A stretch of 64,000 bases of DNA from Gammaproteobacteria bacterium (GTDB lineage Bacteria > Pseudomonadota > Gammaproteobacteria > SZUA-229): the NCBI GenBank assembly GCA_026195255.1, contig JAPHSS010000010.1:1-64000 (forward strand), written 5' to 3'. The first letter of the stretch is position 1. Each line of letters starts with the position of its first letter. This document shows, one piece after another, positions 17,711 to 29,400 of this stretch. Made by a program: the position numbers and the translations under genes. Under the pieces are notes generated by a model. The model was given only the letters and a program-made list of their open reading frames with translations. It was not told the DNA's origin and made no database searches.

Positions 17711-20700
17711 ATGTATATTAAAAACAAACGATTTCAGACTTATCTAATTGTTGCAATAGCACTGTCGGTTGGCTCTTTTCTGCTCAGCGGTTCGGGCTGG
17801 CAAACAACTACTCAGCTACACACCCTTATGGAAGCACTAGCAACGCTGCTTGCCTTATTTGTTGGAGTACTTTCCCTGTTACGATTTTACAGTAAAGGCG
17901 GTACTGACTTTTTAATACTTGGAGCCGGGTTTATTGGTGTTAGCCTGTTAGATGGTTACCACGCAGTTGTTAGCTCAACCTGGTTTGAGTCTCATTTACC
18001 TTCAGATCTACCCTCCCTGGCACCCTGGAGCTGGTTAGCTTCTCGAATGTTTCTAGCTGGTGTACTGCTTTCGCTGTATTTTATCCTCAAATGGCAATCA
18101 ACTAGCAAGTTACCAGACAAAATCTCACCTAAACTGGTCTACAGTATTGTTCTTGTTTTAACACTTGTTAGTTTTCTTTTTTTTGCGTTAGTGCCCTTAC
18201 CAAGTGGTTACATTGAGAATGTTTATTTCTACAGACCTGAAGACCTGATACCCGCAGTGTTTTTCCTGGCCGCATTAACTGGTTTTATCAAGCTGGGTGA
18301 CTGGCGAAGCAATGATTTATCACACTGGTTAATACTTGCCATTATTGTTAATCTTGTTGCCCAACTTGTAATGCCAATCTCCAGCGGCTTATTTGATGCT
18401 CAGTTTGATATTGCTCACTTATTTAAGAATCTGGCATACCTCTGTGTATTAACTGGTTTATGCATTAGTGTTTTTAAAGCATTTAAAGAAGCTGATTTAC
18501 AGTCGAATATTCGAAAAAAAGCCCAAGCCTCTTTAGAATCAAGTGAAATTAGAAATAGAACAATAATGAACTCACTAGTAGATGGCTTAATCTCAATAAA
18601 TGATAAAGGCATTATAGAAAACATTAATAATTCAGCCTGTCAATTATTCGGTTATTCAAAACTTGAAATTCTTGGAAAAAACATAAAAACACTAATGCCT
18701 GAACCATATCATTCTGAGCATGATAGTTACTTATCAAATTATAAAAAAACAGGTGAAAAGAAAATCATAGGAAGAGTAAAACATGTTACAGGGCGTAGAA
18801 AAGACGCCTCGACTTTTCCCATGGACTTATCTGTTAGTGAAATGATCATAGCGGGTAAAAGAAAATACTCCGCTATCATTAGAGACGATACAGAAAGACA
18901 GCATAATGAAACAGAGCTCATAAATGCAAAAAATCAGGCACAGTCTGCGGCAGAGGCAAAAAGTAATTTTTTAGCCACCATGAGTCATGAGATACGAACC
19001 CCTATGAATGGTGTTTTAGGCATGACTGAATTATTACAGGACACGCCTTTGAGCCCTCAGCAAGCAGACATTATTAAAACTATTTCTGATTCTGGAAATT
19101 CTTTATTAGGAATAATTAATGACATACTTGAATATTCAAAAGTTGAAGCCGGTAAAATTGAACTAGAACTCATAACATTCAACTTAGAACGAACCATTTA
19201 TGATGTCACCCGCTTATTACTTATTAAGGCCGAGGAAAAAGGTATTGAGCTTATTTTTTATTACCACACTGATTGCCCAAACTATGTAATAGGCGATGCC
19301 GGACGAATCCGTCAAATCATGTTAAATCTTGTTGGTAATGCCATTAAGTTTACGAATATTGGTCAGGTCATAATAGAAGTTAAATGCCTTGAGAAAAAAG
19401 ATAACAAGTTAAATATATGTATAGAAGTAATTGATTCAGGTATTGGTCTTGACAACAATTCAAGAGAAAAATTATTTGACTCGTTTACCCAGGCAGATAA
19501 TTCAACCAGTCGCACATATGGCGGAACCGGTCTTGGTTTAACCATTTGCAAGCGACTAATTGAATTAATGAATGGAAAAATAGATGTTAGAAGTGAACCT
19601 GGTAAAGGTTCTACATTCTGGTTTGAGATCGAACTAGAAAAAACCGGCTCACCTAAAAAACTTGAAAAACTTGAGCTAAAGAATGAACGTGTCCTTATAG
19701 TAGATGACAGCCCACTAAACCTGAAAATTTTAAGAGAGCAGTTAAGAAAATTACATATGCTGGTCGATGAAACTTCAGACCCTTTGCAGGTAATAACACT
19801 TATGCAGGCTTCACAACAAGCAGGAATGCCTTACAAACTGGTTATAATAGATAATATGATGCCAATATTATGTGGTGCAGATCTGGGTCGTGAAATTAAA
19901 AAACATGAAAATATAACTAACATACCATTAGTTTTATTAACATCCGCAACTGTCATGGGTGATGCGGCAATATTTAAAGACATTGGTTTCTCTGCATATC
20001 TAACGAAACCTATTTTGAGTGATTTATTATATAAAACCTTAACTCGTGTATTAGGTTTAAGTGAGAATAATGATAATGAAGACACTTTTCTTACCCGTCA
20101 CACAGTTTTAGAAGATGAAACAGAAGGTAATCCAGAAGTAACACATTTAAAAGGTAAAGTGTTATTAGTTGAAGATATCATTATTAATCAAAAAGTCGCC
20201 TTGGGCTTAATGGGCGGTTTTGATCTACAGATAGATGTTGCTAACAATGGCAAAGAAGCTTTGAATAAATTTAGCAATAACACATACGATTTAATACTTA
20301 TGGATTGTCAGATGCCCATCATGGATGGATTCGAGGCCACCCGTAAAATACGTGAAACCAATCAACAAATTCCTATAATCGCGGTAACTGCAAATGCATT
20401 ATCTACCGATAGGGATAAATGCGAGCAGGCAGGTATGAGCGATTACCTTGCTAAACCTTTTAATCGCCAACAACTTATAGATATTTTATCTCGCTGGTTG
20501 AAGCCTTCTACAGAAAATAACCTTAAACAGGATTATAAAGATAACGCCATGAACGATGACACTAAAAACATTACAGCTAATACTTCGACTCAACCAGCAC
20601 TTAACTTTAAAACGCTAACCAATATGAAAGCTGCAATAGGACCTGTTTTCGATCAGTTAATACCCACCTATATAGAGCAGTCAGATGACATGATAAATAG

Positions 20701-20935
20701 TATGCTGGAACTTCTTGAAAAAGGTGATATGAAAACTCTGGAAAGATATGCACACAGTATGAAATCTAGCAGCCTTAATGTGGGCGCTGAAATTATTTCT
20801 GCTTACGCATTAACTTTAGAAGATATGTGTAGAAATAAAAAAGATAAGTCAGAGTTAAAGTCGCAGATAATTCTGGTTATTAATGCATATGAACAAGCTA
20901 AAGATGCACTTCTAGATTTTCAGAATAATGATTAA
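17711..20935 (+). CDS. Hybrid sensor histidine kinase: MASE3-PAS-HisKA-HATPase-REC-REC-Hpt
   Basis: The 1074-residue inner-membrane kinase begins with a MASE3-type domain of about seven to eight helices (about 10-255; [22 protein letters not shown] is diagnostic). PAS follows at about 270-395. The phospho-accepting His is in [10 protein letters not shown] near 425. The ATPase domain has its N box ([10 protein letters not shown]) near 540 and a G box (TGLGLTI) near 606. Receiver 1 (about 660-785) has its Asp in IIDNMMP near 712; receiver 2 (about 815-935) has LMDCQMP near 864. The Hpt domain has its His in YAHSMKSSS near 1012. All phosphorelay residues are present. The output regulator is not adjacent. 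A CheC-like phosphatase follows. Confidence 0.95.
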   Translation: MYIKNKRFQTYLIVAIALSVGSFLLSGSGWQTTTQLHTLMEALATLLALFVGVLSLLRFYSKGGTDFLILGAGFIGVSLLDGYHAVVSSTWFESHLPSDLPSLAPWSWLASRMFLAGVLLSLYFILKWQSTSKLPDKISPKLVYSIVLVLTLVSFLFFALVPLPSGYIENVYFYRPEDLIPAVFFLAALTGFIKLGDWRSNDLSHWLILAIIVNLVAQLVMPISSGLFDAQFDIAHLFKNLAYLCVLTGLCISVFKAFKEADLQSNIRKKAQASLESSEIRNRTIMNSLVDGLISINDKGIIENINNSACQLFGYSKLEILGKNIKTLMPEPYHSEHDSYLSNYKKTGEKKIIGRVKHVTGRRKDASTFPMDLSVSEMIIAGKRKYSAIIRDDTERQHNETELINAKNQAQSAAEAKSNFLATMSHEIRTPMNGVLGMTELLQDTPLSPQQADIIKTISDSGNSLLGIINDILEYSKVEAGKIELELITFNLERTIYDVTRLLLIKAEEKGIELIFYYHTDCPNYVIGDAGRIRQIMLNLVGNAIKFTNIGQVIIEVKCLEKKDNKLNICIEVIDSGIGLDNNSREKLFDSFTQADNSTSRTYGGTGLGLTICKRLIELMNGKIDVRSEPGKGSTFWFEIELEKTGSPKKLEKLELKNERVLIVDDSPLNLKILREQLRKLHMLVDETSDPLQVITLMQASQQAGMPYKLVIIDNMMPILCGADLGREIKKHENITNIPLVLLTSATVMGDAAIFKDIGFSAYLTKPILSDLLYKTLTRVLGLSENNDNEDTFLTRHTVLEDETEGNPEVTHLKGKVLLVEDIIINQKVALGLMGGFDLQIDVANNGKEALNKFSNNTYDLILMDCQMPIMDGFEATRKIRETNQQIPIIAVTANALSTDRDKCEQAGMSDYLAKPFNRQQLIDILSRWLKPSTENNLKQDYKDNAMNDDTKNITANTSTQPALNFKTLTNMKAAIGPVFDQLIPTYIEQSDDMINSMLELLEKGDMKTLERYAHSMKSSSLNVGAEIISAYALTLEDMCRNKKDKSELKSQIILVINAYEQAKDALLDFQNND

Positions 20936-21088
20936 TAGCATAATATTAAAAAAATCTCCCGAGATTATTTGTATAGAGGCAGCTAACAGTCAGAAAGCAA
21001 TACAAAACAAACCCGTACTAACAGGTACAAAATGTGTAAATAAACTTATTAGTGAAACAGGTATTATATCAATGCTGGAGTATTTTTA

Positions 21089-21679
21089 ATGACGAAAGCA
21101 GTTAAGTTAACAGACTCAGAGCTAGATATGCTTACCGGGACATTTAATTTAGGTGCCAGCAACGCAGCTTCTTCATTAAGCACAATGGTAAACCAGGAGA
21201 TTACGCTCTACGTACCACATGTTAATTTTTCATCAGTGGCAGAGCTTGCCCATGAACTGGGGGCAGACAATACGATATGCAGTGTTTCAAAAATGTTAGG
21301 CGGGCCTTTTTCTGCTCAGTCAATGGTATTATTTACAGAAAAAAATAGCCTGGAGATTGTTCGCCATTTGCTTGGCCAGGATCTCCCTGACGAAACAGTA
21401 GAAGAGTTACAACAAGAAGCTTTCTCAGAAATTGGTAATATTATACTGGATGCCTGTATAACTTCATTCGCTGAGGTCTTAAATACTGAGTTTGAAATGG
21501 GTTTTTCTATATTTGAGTTATCAAACCCTCTGGATTTATTAAATGTCTCTGAAAATAAAAACTACACAGCATTATTTATACATATAGACGTCACGCTAAG
21601 TTCAGATAAAATAACAGGGTATATGGCATTTTTAATGGGACCTAAATCTCTTCAGCAGCTAAAAGAAGCACTTTCTTGA
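21089..21679 (+). CDS. CheC-family CheY-phosphate phosphatase-like protein
   Basis: The 196-residue protein has the duplicated CheC fold. CheC/CheX/FliY proteins dephosphorylate receiver domains using Glu and Asn in the pattern S/D-x3-E-x2-N. The second site is intact in form (EAFSEIGN, near 112-119). The first (DMLTGTFN, near 12-20) has lost the Glu, so probably only one site works. No chemotaxis genes are nearby. Its neighbour is the hybrid kinase with two receivers, 153 bp upstream on the same strand, so action on that phosphorelay is a reasonable inference. Confidence 0.8.
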   Translation: MTKAVKLTDSELDMLTGTFNLGASNAASSLSTMVNQEITLYVPHVNFSSVAELAHELGADNTICSVSKMLGGPFSAQSMVLFTEKNSLEIVRHLLGQDLPDETVEELQQEAFSEIGNIILDACITSFAEVLNTEFEMGFSIFELSNPLDLLNVSENKNYTALFIHIDVTLSSDKITGYMAFLMGPKSLQQLKEALS

Positions 21680-21767
21680 ACATTAGCTAAACTAATAATA
21701 TTTTTCTATTTCAGACTTCCGCAATATGAAAAATAATTTCTCAGATTTATCTGCATATAACATATTT

Positions 21768-22640
21768 TTACTTATATATAGAGTTGATAATTTCATACAC
21801 CAGTTTTTCGGTTTCACGGCTTCCATCATTCGCAGGATCAAATTCTACAATTTCCAATCCTATAAATTTATCACTAAAATTAAGCTTTTCAAATGTTTTT
21901 AATAAGTCGTTTGCACTCAATCCTGTTTTTTCGCTTGTTACAACACCTGGTGCATCCTTTGGGTCAATTGCATCTAGATCAAGACTAATTGCAAAATAAT
22001 CATAACAGCGAGATATAGTTTCAATAAGTTGAAAAAGAACTTTCTGAGTCCCCCCATCTTTATCTATTCTTTGCATATCAAAAACATTTGCTTTTTTCTT
22101 ACTTAGCAGGACCATTTCTTCAGCTTCATAACATCTCACACCGAAAAGATATAAATCTTGTCCATCTATATGTCTCGCTGATGGATAACATGACTGCAAG
22201 TCATGACCAGCCTCGCCTAACAAAACAGAAATTGGCATACCATGTAAATTACCCGAAGGTGATGACTCCATAGTGTGTGCATCCATATGTGCATCAATCC
22301 AGATTAATGCAAACGTTGATTCTGCAGGCAACTGGTTCATGGCTCCTGCCCATGTGCCTATTGCACATGAATGATCACCGCCTAATACCAGGAAGGACTT
22401 CTTGTTTTCTATTTGTTGCCGGGAAAACTGATTAATGAGGCAGCTTTGCTTATTTAAAACATTCAGTGAGTTTTTGTTTTTATTAGAGACCTCAAGTAAA
22501 GGTTTCCACTTTAGTTCGCTATAATCCAATAAAGATGAATAGCCTGAAGCTTTCAATACAGCCGGCGCAGTGGCACAGGAGTTAGATGGCGCCCCCACAC
22601 ACGAAGCAACACCTAAAGTTGGAATAATTTTTTTAGCCAT
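21768..22640 (-). CDS. Arginase-family ureohydrolase
   Basis: The 290-residue protein carries all three metal-ligand motifs of the ureohydrolase family. These are GGDHSCAIG (about 86-94), IDAHMDAH (about 113-120) and SLDLDAIDP (about 218-226). These hold the two Mn ions that activate water to attack a guanidino group. The NLHGMP segment after the second motif is arginase-like, so L-arginine to ornithine and urea is the most likely reaction. Formiminoglutamase or other guanidino-hydrolases cannot be excluded. It follows rarA by 14 bp and probably shares its transcript, a functionally odd pairing. Confidence 0.85.
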   Translation of the reverse strand: MAKKIIPTLGVASCVGAPSNSCATAPAVLKASGYSSLLDYSELKWKPLLEVSNKNKNSLNVLNKQSCLINQFSRQQIENKKSFLVLGGDHSCAIGTWAGAMNQLPAESTFALIWIDAHMDAHTMESSPSGNLHGMPISVLLGEAGHDLQSCYPSARHIDGQDLYLFGVRCYEAEEMVLLSKKKANVFDMQRIDKDGGTQKVLFQLIETISRCYDYFAISLDLDAIDPKDAPGVVTSEKTGLSANDLLKTFEKLNFSDKFIGLEIVEFDPANDGSRETEKLVYEIINSIYK

Positions 22641-22654
22641 TATCTTTATAGACT

Positions 22655-23962
22655 CTATTTTTTTATTTTATTTTGTGAGCGTAAATAATCCAGTTTTTCC
22701 TTAATTTTTATCTCTAATCCACGTTCAACCGGATGGTAAATTTCATGTTCACCTAACTCATCAGGAAAATACGTTTCCCCAGCCGCAAAACCATCGTTTT
22801 CATCATGAGCATATCTGTAGTTTTTTCCATAACCCATGTCTTTCATTAAGTTTGTTGGTGCATTTCTGATATGCATTGGCACATCCATTGAACCACTGTC
22901 TTTTGCCAATTGCATTGCTGATTTATAAGCCATATAAACCGCATTTGATTTTGGTGCACAAGCCAGATAACTGACAGCCTGAGCGAGAGCCAGCTCTCCC
23001 TCCGGGCTACCTAATCGCTCATAGGTATGCCAGGCATTGAGGGATATTTCAAGGCCCCTTGGGTCAGCATTACCGATATCTTCCGAAGCCATGCGCACTA
23101 CCCTTCGTGCTAGATATATCGGGTCACACCCACCATCAAGCATTCTACACATCCAGTACAATGCCGCATCCGGGTTACTACCTCTTACAGATTTATGCAT
23201 AGCTGAAATTTGTTCATAAAATAAATCCCCCCCCTTATCGAAACGTCGCAGGGTTTGGGAGGTAACTTCATGGATAATGTTTTCATTGACGGTTAACTGA
23301 CCGTTTACTTCTGTCGCCAGGTCCACCGCTATTTCAAGAAAATTTAGTGCTCGCCTGGCATCACCATCAGCCTGTGTTGCTATAAGCTGTAACATGTCTT
23401 CGTTGATCTTTACATTGCTCTCGCCCAGACCCACTTCCTTATTATTAAGCGCACGTTTTAATAAATGCGTCATTTCATCTGTTTGTATTGACTTTAAAAC
23501 ATAGGTTTTGCAACGAGACAAAAGTGCATTATTTAATTCAAAAGAAGGGTTTTCTGTAGTCGCGCCTATAAAACTAACGGTGCCATCTTCGACAAAAGGT
23601 AAAAAAGCATCCTGTTGCGATTTATTAAAACGGTGCACCTCGTCTACAAATAAAATACTGGGTTTCTTATAAACATCGTAAAATTGATGGGCTTTCTCAA
23701 TAGCCGCCCTTATATCTTTTACACCGGAAAGAACTGCTGACACTGATAAAAATTGTGCATTTGAATAATTTGATATTAACCTGGCAAGTGTTGTTTTGCC
23801 TGTGCCCGGTGGCCCCCAGAAAATCATCGAGTGGAGCTTGCCCGACTCAATTGCAACTCTAAGGGGTTTGTCTTTGCCAAGTATATGGCTCTGCCCCAGA
23901 TAATCATTCAAATTATCCGGTCTAATTCGATCAGCTAAAGGTCGATAATCATTATCAGACAT
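22655..23962 (-). CDS. rarA: Replication-associated recombination protein A (AAA+ ATPase)
   Basis: RarA (MgsA) is a clamp-loader-related AAA+ ATPase that acts at stalled forks and interacts with SSB. The 435-residue product has family length. It has the opening PLADRIRPDNLNDYLGQ, Walker A GPPGTGKTTLAR near 50-61, Walker B ILFVDEVHRFNKSQQDAFLP near 103-122, the sensor region IGATTENPSFELN, and a C-terminal tetramerisation domain ending with RNAPTNLMKDMGYG. It lies downstream of ftsK and lolA, a conserved gammaproteobacterial order in which serS normally follows; here an arginase gene takes that place. Confidence 0.97.
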   Translation of the reverse strand: MSDNDYRPLADRIRPDNLNDYLGQSHILGKDKPLRVAIESGKLHSMIFWGPPGTGKTTLARLISNYSNAQFLSVSAVLSGVKDIRAAIEKAHQFYDVYKKPSILFVDEVHRFNKSQQDAFLPFVEDGTVSFIGATTENPSFELNNALLSRCKTYVLKSIQTDEMTHLLKRALNNKEVGLGESNVKINEDMLQLIATQADGDARRALNFLEIAVDLATEVNGQLTVNENIIHEVTSQTLRRFDKGGDLFYEQISAMHKSVRGSNPDAALYWMCRMLDGGCDPIYLARRVVRMASEDIGNADPRGLEISLNAWHTYERLGSPEGELALAQAVSYLACAPKSNAVYMAYKSAMQLAKDSGSMDVPMHIRNAPTNLMKDMGYGKNYRYAHDENDGFAAGETYFPDELGEHEIYHPVERGLEIKIKEKLDYLRSQNKIKK

Positions 23963-24065
23963 TATTCTGTGGCTCCGGATTCTGTGATCCCAGTATAAAA
24001 CCCGCGATGATTGATATAGGCATATTTAGTATTTTTTAACAGTATAACTTTTAAATTACGTTTTC

Positions 24066-24689
24066 TTAAAAGTCACCAATCACATCAGTTCCTGCAGGTG
24101 TTACAAACTCAAACTTTGAATCTTCGAATTGCGGGTTCACAACTAACTGCTCAAATTCTATTTGCGTTTGCTGTTCGAAATTATCAATAAAACGCATTGT
24201 TTTTATCTTTCCATCTAACAAACCGACCTGCATTTCTTTAAAGTCACTCTCCATGTTTCTGGGTATAAGTTTCACCCAGTATTGCCCATCTTTTTTGGGC
24301 ATATCTGCTACTTTAAATTCAATATCAAGTTTCTGATTATTGTCTAGAAGATTAACAGGTGATGAAGCCAGAACCTGATCGTATGGCCGCACATTAACCT
24401 GTTCTAATTCTGAATCATACATCCATATTTTTTTACCATTAGAAATAATGTTTTGCGGATAAGGTAATATATAGTCCCATCTAAATTTACCCGGGCGTTG
24501 CATATTTAAACTACCCGCAGATTGCTGTAACAAATAACCATATTTATCAACCAGTTTTTGTTGAAAACGCGCCGAGAAACTGCTGGTATTATCGAGAAAC
24601 TTCTCCAGTTTTACCTGTGAAGATACTGGCTCCGCATATATATTAAAGCTGCATAACAGTAGCGTTATTGAAAATATTTTCTTTAGCAT
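24066..24689 (-). CDS. lolA: Outer-membrane lipoprotein carrier protein LolA
   Basis: LolA carries lipoproteins across the periplasm from LolCDE to LolB. The 207-residue precursor has a signal peptide (KKIFSITLLLCSFNIYA, cleaved near residue 19). The family pattern follows: FSARFQQKLVDKYG, then SAGSLNMQRPGKFRWDY (about 58-74), then the hydrophobic-barrel strands with GKKIWMYDSELEQV. The C-terminus is VTPAGTDVIGDF. It lies 47 bp after ftsK and 103 bp before rarA. Confidence 0.95.
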   Translation of the reverse strand: MLKKIFSITLLLCSFNIYAEPVSSQVKLEKFLDNTSSFSARFQQKLVDKYGYLLQQSAGSLNMQRPGKFRWDYILPYPQNIISNGKKIWMYDSELEQVNVRPYDQVLASSPVNLLDNNQKLDIEFKVADMPKKDGQYWVKLIPRNMESDFKEMQVGLLDGKIKTMRFIDNFEQQTQIEFEQLVVNPQFEDSKFEFVTPAGTDVIGDF

Positions 24690-24736
24690 TCTTAAATAAA
24701 CCTAATATGACTTTTTTATTTGATTGAATTTTATAC

Positions 24737-27076
24737 TTAAAGTTCAGGTGGCGGTGGCGCTAAAACCTGGCGCTGTCCATTTGATTGCATCGCAGTAACA
24801 ACCCCCGATGCTTCCATCTGCTCTACCATGCGCGCTGCACGGTTATAACCAATTTTTAATCGGCGCTGTACATATGAAATAGACGCTTTGCCAGACTCTG
24901 TTACTATTTGCACGGCCTCATCATAGAGAACATCACTTTCCGCATCAGATTCTGCCTGTGACGGACCTTCACCGGGAAGTTTTATTATGTCGCTATTATC
25001 CGCAATCAGGTTTTCTATGTAATTTGGTTTAGCCTGTTGTCGTACGTGCTCACATACAGCATGCACCTCATGGTCATCAACAAAAGCCCCGTGAACACGC
25101 TCAGGAATACTACTGCCCGCATTCATAAATAACATATCGCCATGACCGAGTAATTGCTCTGCCCCCATCTGATCCAGAATGGTTCTTGAATCAACTTTCG
25201 AAGAAACCTGAAATGCAATTCTGCTCGGTATATTAGATTTAATTAGGCCCGTAATAACATCTACTGAAGGTCGCTGGGTTGCCAAAATCAAATGGATGCC
25301 TGATGCTCGCGCTTTTTGTGCCAGACGTGCAATTAACTGTTCTATTGGTTTACCCACGACCATAATGAGATCAGCAAATTCATCAACGACAACCACTATA
25401 AAAGGTAAGGCTTTTAAATCCTGCACCTTGTCATCACCACCTAAAAATTCATCCTTAGTAAATAATGGATCTTTAATCGGCTCGCCTGCTTCAATTGCGT
25501 CACTAACTTTACGGTTGTAACCGGTAATATTTCTTACCCCAAGGGCCGCCATTAATTTATATCGGTTTTCCATTTCACCAACTGCCCAACGTAAAGCATT
25601 GGCCGCTTCGCTCATATCCGTTACAACCGGTGTTAGAAGATGAGGTATATCATCATATACATTTAACTCTAACATTTTAGGGTCAATTAAAATTAACCTC
25701 ACATCTTCAGGGGTGCTTTTATATAACAGGCTGATTAGCATGGTATTGATACCCACAGATTTACCTGAACCTGTGGTGCCGGCAACTAATAAGTGCGGCA
25801 TTTTACCCAGATCAGCCACCATAGGTTGTCCGGAAATATCTTTACCCAATGCCACGGTCAAGGGCGAACTGGTTTTATCGTAAGCTTTAGACATTAAGAT
25901 TTCACTTAATGAAACGATTTCTTTATGTTCATTTGGAATTTCCAAACCAACATAGGTTTTACCTGGAATAACTTCTACAACACGAACTGATTGCACAGAC
26001 AGTGAACGCGCAAGATCTTTAGATAATGCAGTAATTTTACTGGCTTTAACACCGGGTGCCGGTTGCATTTCAAAACGCGTGATAACAGGCCCCGGGTGTA
26101 CCGCGACCACTTCTACTTCGATATTAAAATCTTTAAGTTTGATCTCAACTAATCGGGACAGAGCTTCAAGTGATTCAGTTGATAAACCTTTACCCGAACG
26201 TATTGCTTCATCAAGCAAACGTAATGGAGGTAGTTCTGTATCACCACCTGAGGCATCATCAAATAATGAAATCTGACTTTCTCTGGAATGCCTTTCACTC
26301 ACTTCAACTTTGTTAATAACAGGCTCTATACGAACCGGATTTTTACGCGCTTCTTTCTTTTTGGTCTCAGCTTTAACAACTTTTTCACGTGTTTCCCTGG
26401 CAATTTCGCCTTCTTTTTTCTCTTCACGTAGTTCTCTGTACTCGGCAATTTTTAATTGTAACCACTCATAAGTACTTAATAGCTTATCACCGATAGCATC
26501 CATCAAACTTAACCAGGATAAACCGGTAAAAACAGTTATGCCGGCTAAAAACACCGCCAGTAATATAAGTGTTGAACCCAGCACACCTAAAGCAGATGCC
26601 ATCGCGTCACCGATCCAGCGCCCAAGAATGCCGCCGCCATCTAATGGTAATGTATCTACAGGTATAACAAAATGTAAGCTGGTTAACGCACAGCCAGTAG
26701 CCAGCGTCATAAAAAAACCTAACCAGCGAATGCCCAGCACATGAAAATTAATATCTCCCTCATCGGTGCGTTCACGCAACACCAGCCAGCCACTGTAGGC
26801 AATCATGATCGGAAATAGATAACTCAGGTAACCAAACAGCATATACAGAACATCAGAGAACCAGGCGCCAACAATCCCCGCCATATTACTTATACTGGTT
26901 GACGGACCAGTGTAGGACCAGCCAGGGTCCTGAATATTATGTGTGATTAATGCTGTGAGTAAAAATAATGAAATTGCCAGCAGTATAAATAAGGCCGCTT
27001 CACGCAAACCACGACTAATGTGGATAGTGAGGCCTGATTTCTGTTTATCATCTTTTTTACGGCGCGCCTGTGCCAA
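24737..27076 (-). CDS. ftsK: DNA translocase FtsK
   Basis: FtsK anchors at the division septum and pumps DNA towards dif to help XerCD resolve chromosome dimers. The 779-residue protein has four membrane helices in the first 190 residues. A short charged linker (about 205-280) follows, much shorter than in E. coli FtsK. The motor domain has Walker A GTTGSGKS near 433-440 and Walker [11 protein letters not shown] near 560. The C-terminal winged-helix gamma domain (about 715-775; [23 protein letters not shown]) reads KOPS sites. It heads an ftsK-lolA-rarA run. Confidence 0.97.
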   Translation of the reverse strand: MAQARRKKDDKQKSGLTIHISRGLREAALFILLAISLFLLTALITHNIQDPGWSYTGPSTSISNMAGIVGAWFSDVLYMLFGYLSYLFPIMIAYSGWLVLRERTDEGDINFHVLGIRWLGFFMTLATGCALTSLHFVIPVDTLPLDGGGILGRWIGDAMASALGVLGSTLILLAVFLAGITVFTGLSWLSLMDAIGDKLLSTYEWLQLKIAEYRELREEKKEGEIARETREKVVKAETKKKEARKNPVRIEPVINKVEVSERHSRESQISLFDDASGGDTELPPLRLLDEAIRSGKGLSTESLEALSRLVEIKLKDFNIEVEVVAVHPGPVITRFEMQPAPGVKASKITALSKDLARSLSVQSVRVVEVIPGKTYVGLEIPNEHKEIVSLSEILMSKAYDKTSSPLTVALGKDISGQPMVADLGKMPHLLVAGTTGSGKSVGINTMLISLLYKSTPEDVRLILIDPKMLELNVYDDIPHLLTPVVTDMSEAANALRWAVGEMENRYKLMAALGVRNITGYNRKVSDAIEAGEPIKDPLFTKDEFLGGDDKVQDLKALPFIVVVVDEFADLIMVVGKPIEQLIARLAQKARASGIHLILATQRPSVDVITGLIKSNIPSRIAFQVSSKVDSRTILDQMGAEQLLGHGDMLFMNAGSSIPERVHGAFVDDHEVHAVCEHVRQQAKPNYIENLIADNSDIIKLPGEGPSQAESDAESDVLYDEAVQIVTESGKASISYVQRRLKIGYNRAARMVEQMEASGVVTAMQSNGQRQVLAPPPPEL

Positions 27077-27170
27077 TGTTTTGAGCCCTTGTGCTTACGA
27101 TGCAATTACTTGATTAAAATGGTTATTTTTATAATATCAGAATTATACCAGCTTAATTCCATCCTATGCT

Positions 27171-28241
27171 TTATTGTTTTAAGGCCTGCTCAATCAACGG
27201 GTTATCAATCTCACCATCACGCACATTTATACCATTTTGCAGGTTTTTATCACTTTTCCAGCGACTTTCACATAAGCGCTGCACATAAGGCAGAATGGCC
27301 GCCGATAAAGCCTGAGAGGCAGTTATGGGCACGGCTCCCGGCATATTCGTCACCCCAAAATGAAGAATGTCATGTTTGAGATAAGTCGGTTCACTATAAT
27401 TTGTCGGCCTGATTGTTTCAATGCAGCCACCCTGATCTACCGATATATCAATTACCACGCTGCCCGCCTGCATACACTTCACCTGCGACTCCGAGACCAG
27501 TCTCGGTGCGTGTAAACCCGGCAGCAAAACAGCACCAATAAGTAAATCGGCCTCATTTACAGCCTGTGCAATGTTAGTTTCTGATGAGAGTTCACCCTTT
27601 ATATTGGGGTATAACTGACTTAAAGTTTCAAAACGGGATTCATCTCGATCAATCAGGCTCACTCTGGCACCTATTGCAGCCGCCTCGCGGGCAGCTGCAC
27701 TTCCCGCCACACCAGCCCCCAGCACCACAACATGCCCCGGCTCGGTTGTAGCAAGCCCACCTAACATTACACCTTTACCCCCCTGTGGCTGGTGCAGCAG
27801 ATGTGCGCCAATTTGAACTGACAACATGCCTGCGATCTCACTCATAGGTTTTAACAAGGGCAAACGCCCCGCTTCATCAGTTACGGTTTCAAACGCAATG
27901 GCGGTTAAACCAATATCACATAAGCGATGAGTTAATGAAAGATTTGCTGCCAGGTGTAAATAACAGAACAAAATATGGTCTTTGCGCAAATACTGTAAAT
28001 CATCATCAACCGGTTCTTTTACTTTTACGATTAAACAGGCTTCGCTGTATAACTCAGCAGCTGTTTGTTTAATAACCACACCATGAGCACTGTATTGCTC
28101 ATCTTTATAACCACTTAATTCACCCGCACCAGACTCTATAAAAACCTCATTACCCTGACGGATTAACGCAGCACAGGCATCGGGTATTAACGCGACTCGA
28201 CCTTCGAGAACTTTACTTTCTTTAGGTGCTCCAATCTTCAT
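27171..28241 (-). CDS. ald: Alanine dehydrogenase
   Basis: Ald catalyses reversible NAD-dependent oxidative deamination of L-alanine to pyruvate and ammonia. The 356-residue product starts MKIGAPKESKVLEGRVALIP with the substrate-binding Arg and Lys of the family, continues with VKVKEP near 73-78, and has the Rossmann site VVLGAGVAGSAAA near 172-184. Its length is slightly below the usual 370. It is divergent from trxB across 133 bp and upstream of ftsK on the same strand by 94 bp. Confidence 0.9.
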   Translation of the reverse strand: MKIGAPKESKVLEGRVALIPDACAALIRQGNEVFIESGAGELSGYKDEQYSAHGVVIKQTAAELYSEACLIVKVKEPVDDDLQYLRKDHILFCYLHLAANLSLTHRLCDIGLTAIAFETVTDEAGRLPLLKPMSEIAGMLSVQIGAHLLHQPQGGKGVMLGGLATTEPGHVVVLGAGVAGSAAAREAAAIGARVSLIDRDESRFETLSQLYPNIKGELSSETNIAQAVNEADLLIGAVLLPGLHAPRLVSESQVKCMQAGSVVIDISVDQGGCIETIRPTNYSEPTYLKHDILHFGVTNMPGAVPITASQALSAAILPYVQRLCESRWKSDKNLQNGINVRDGEIDNPLIEQALKQ

Positions 28242-28324
28242 TAGCTATTCCTGTCTACTATATGTAGATTATAGTCGTAAGTTTTAAGAGATTTTTTTTG
28301 CTTAAAGATTACTTAAGAAAGATT

Positions 28325-28333
28325 TGCTAGAAT
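28325..28333 (+). promoter_or_regulatory. Extended -10 promoter element of trxB
   Basis: TGCTAGAAT fits an extended -10 (TGn plus TAGAAT) about 42 bp before the trxB start. No matching -35 hexamer is seen at 17 bp, as is usual for extended -10 promoters. Confidence 0.4.
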
Positions 28334-28335
28334 AG

Positions 28336-29331
<996 letters not shown>

Positions 29332-29345
29332 TAAACTCATTGCTA

Positions 29346-29376
29346 CCTTCTACAATAAAAGCTTTATTGTAGAAGG
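29346..29376 (+). terminator. Strong hairpin after trxB
   Basis: ccttctacaataaa (29346-29359) and tttattgtagaagg (29363-29376) form a perfect 14-bp stem with a 3-base loop. It lies 15 bp after the trxB stop and about 25 bp before the next start. It lacks a long T-run, so it may be a terminator, attenuator or mRNA-stabilising stem. Confidence 0.65.
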
Positions 29377-29400
29377 GTTAAACAGGCGGCATCTCCCCCC

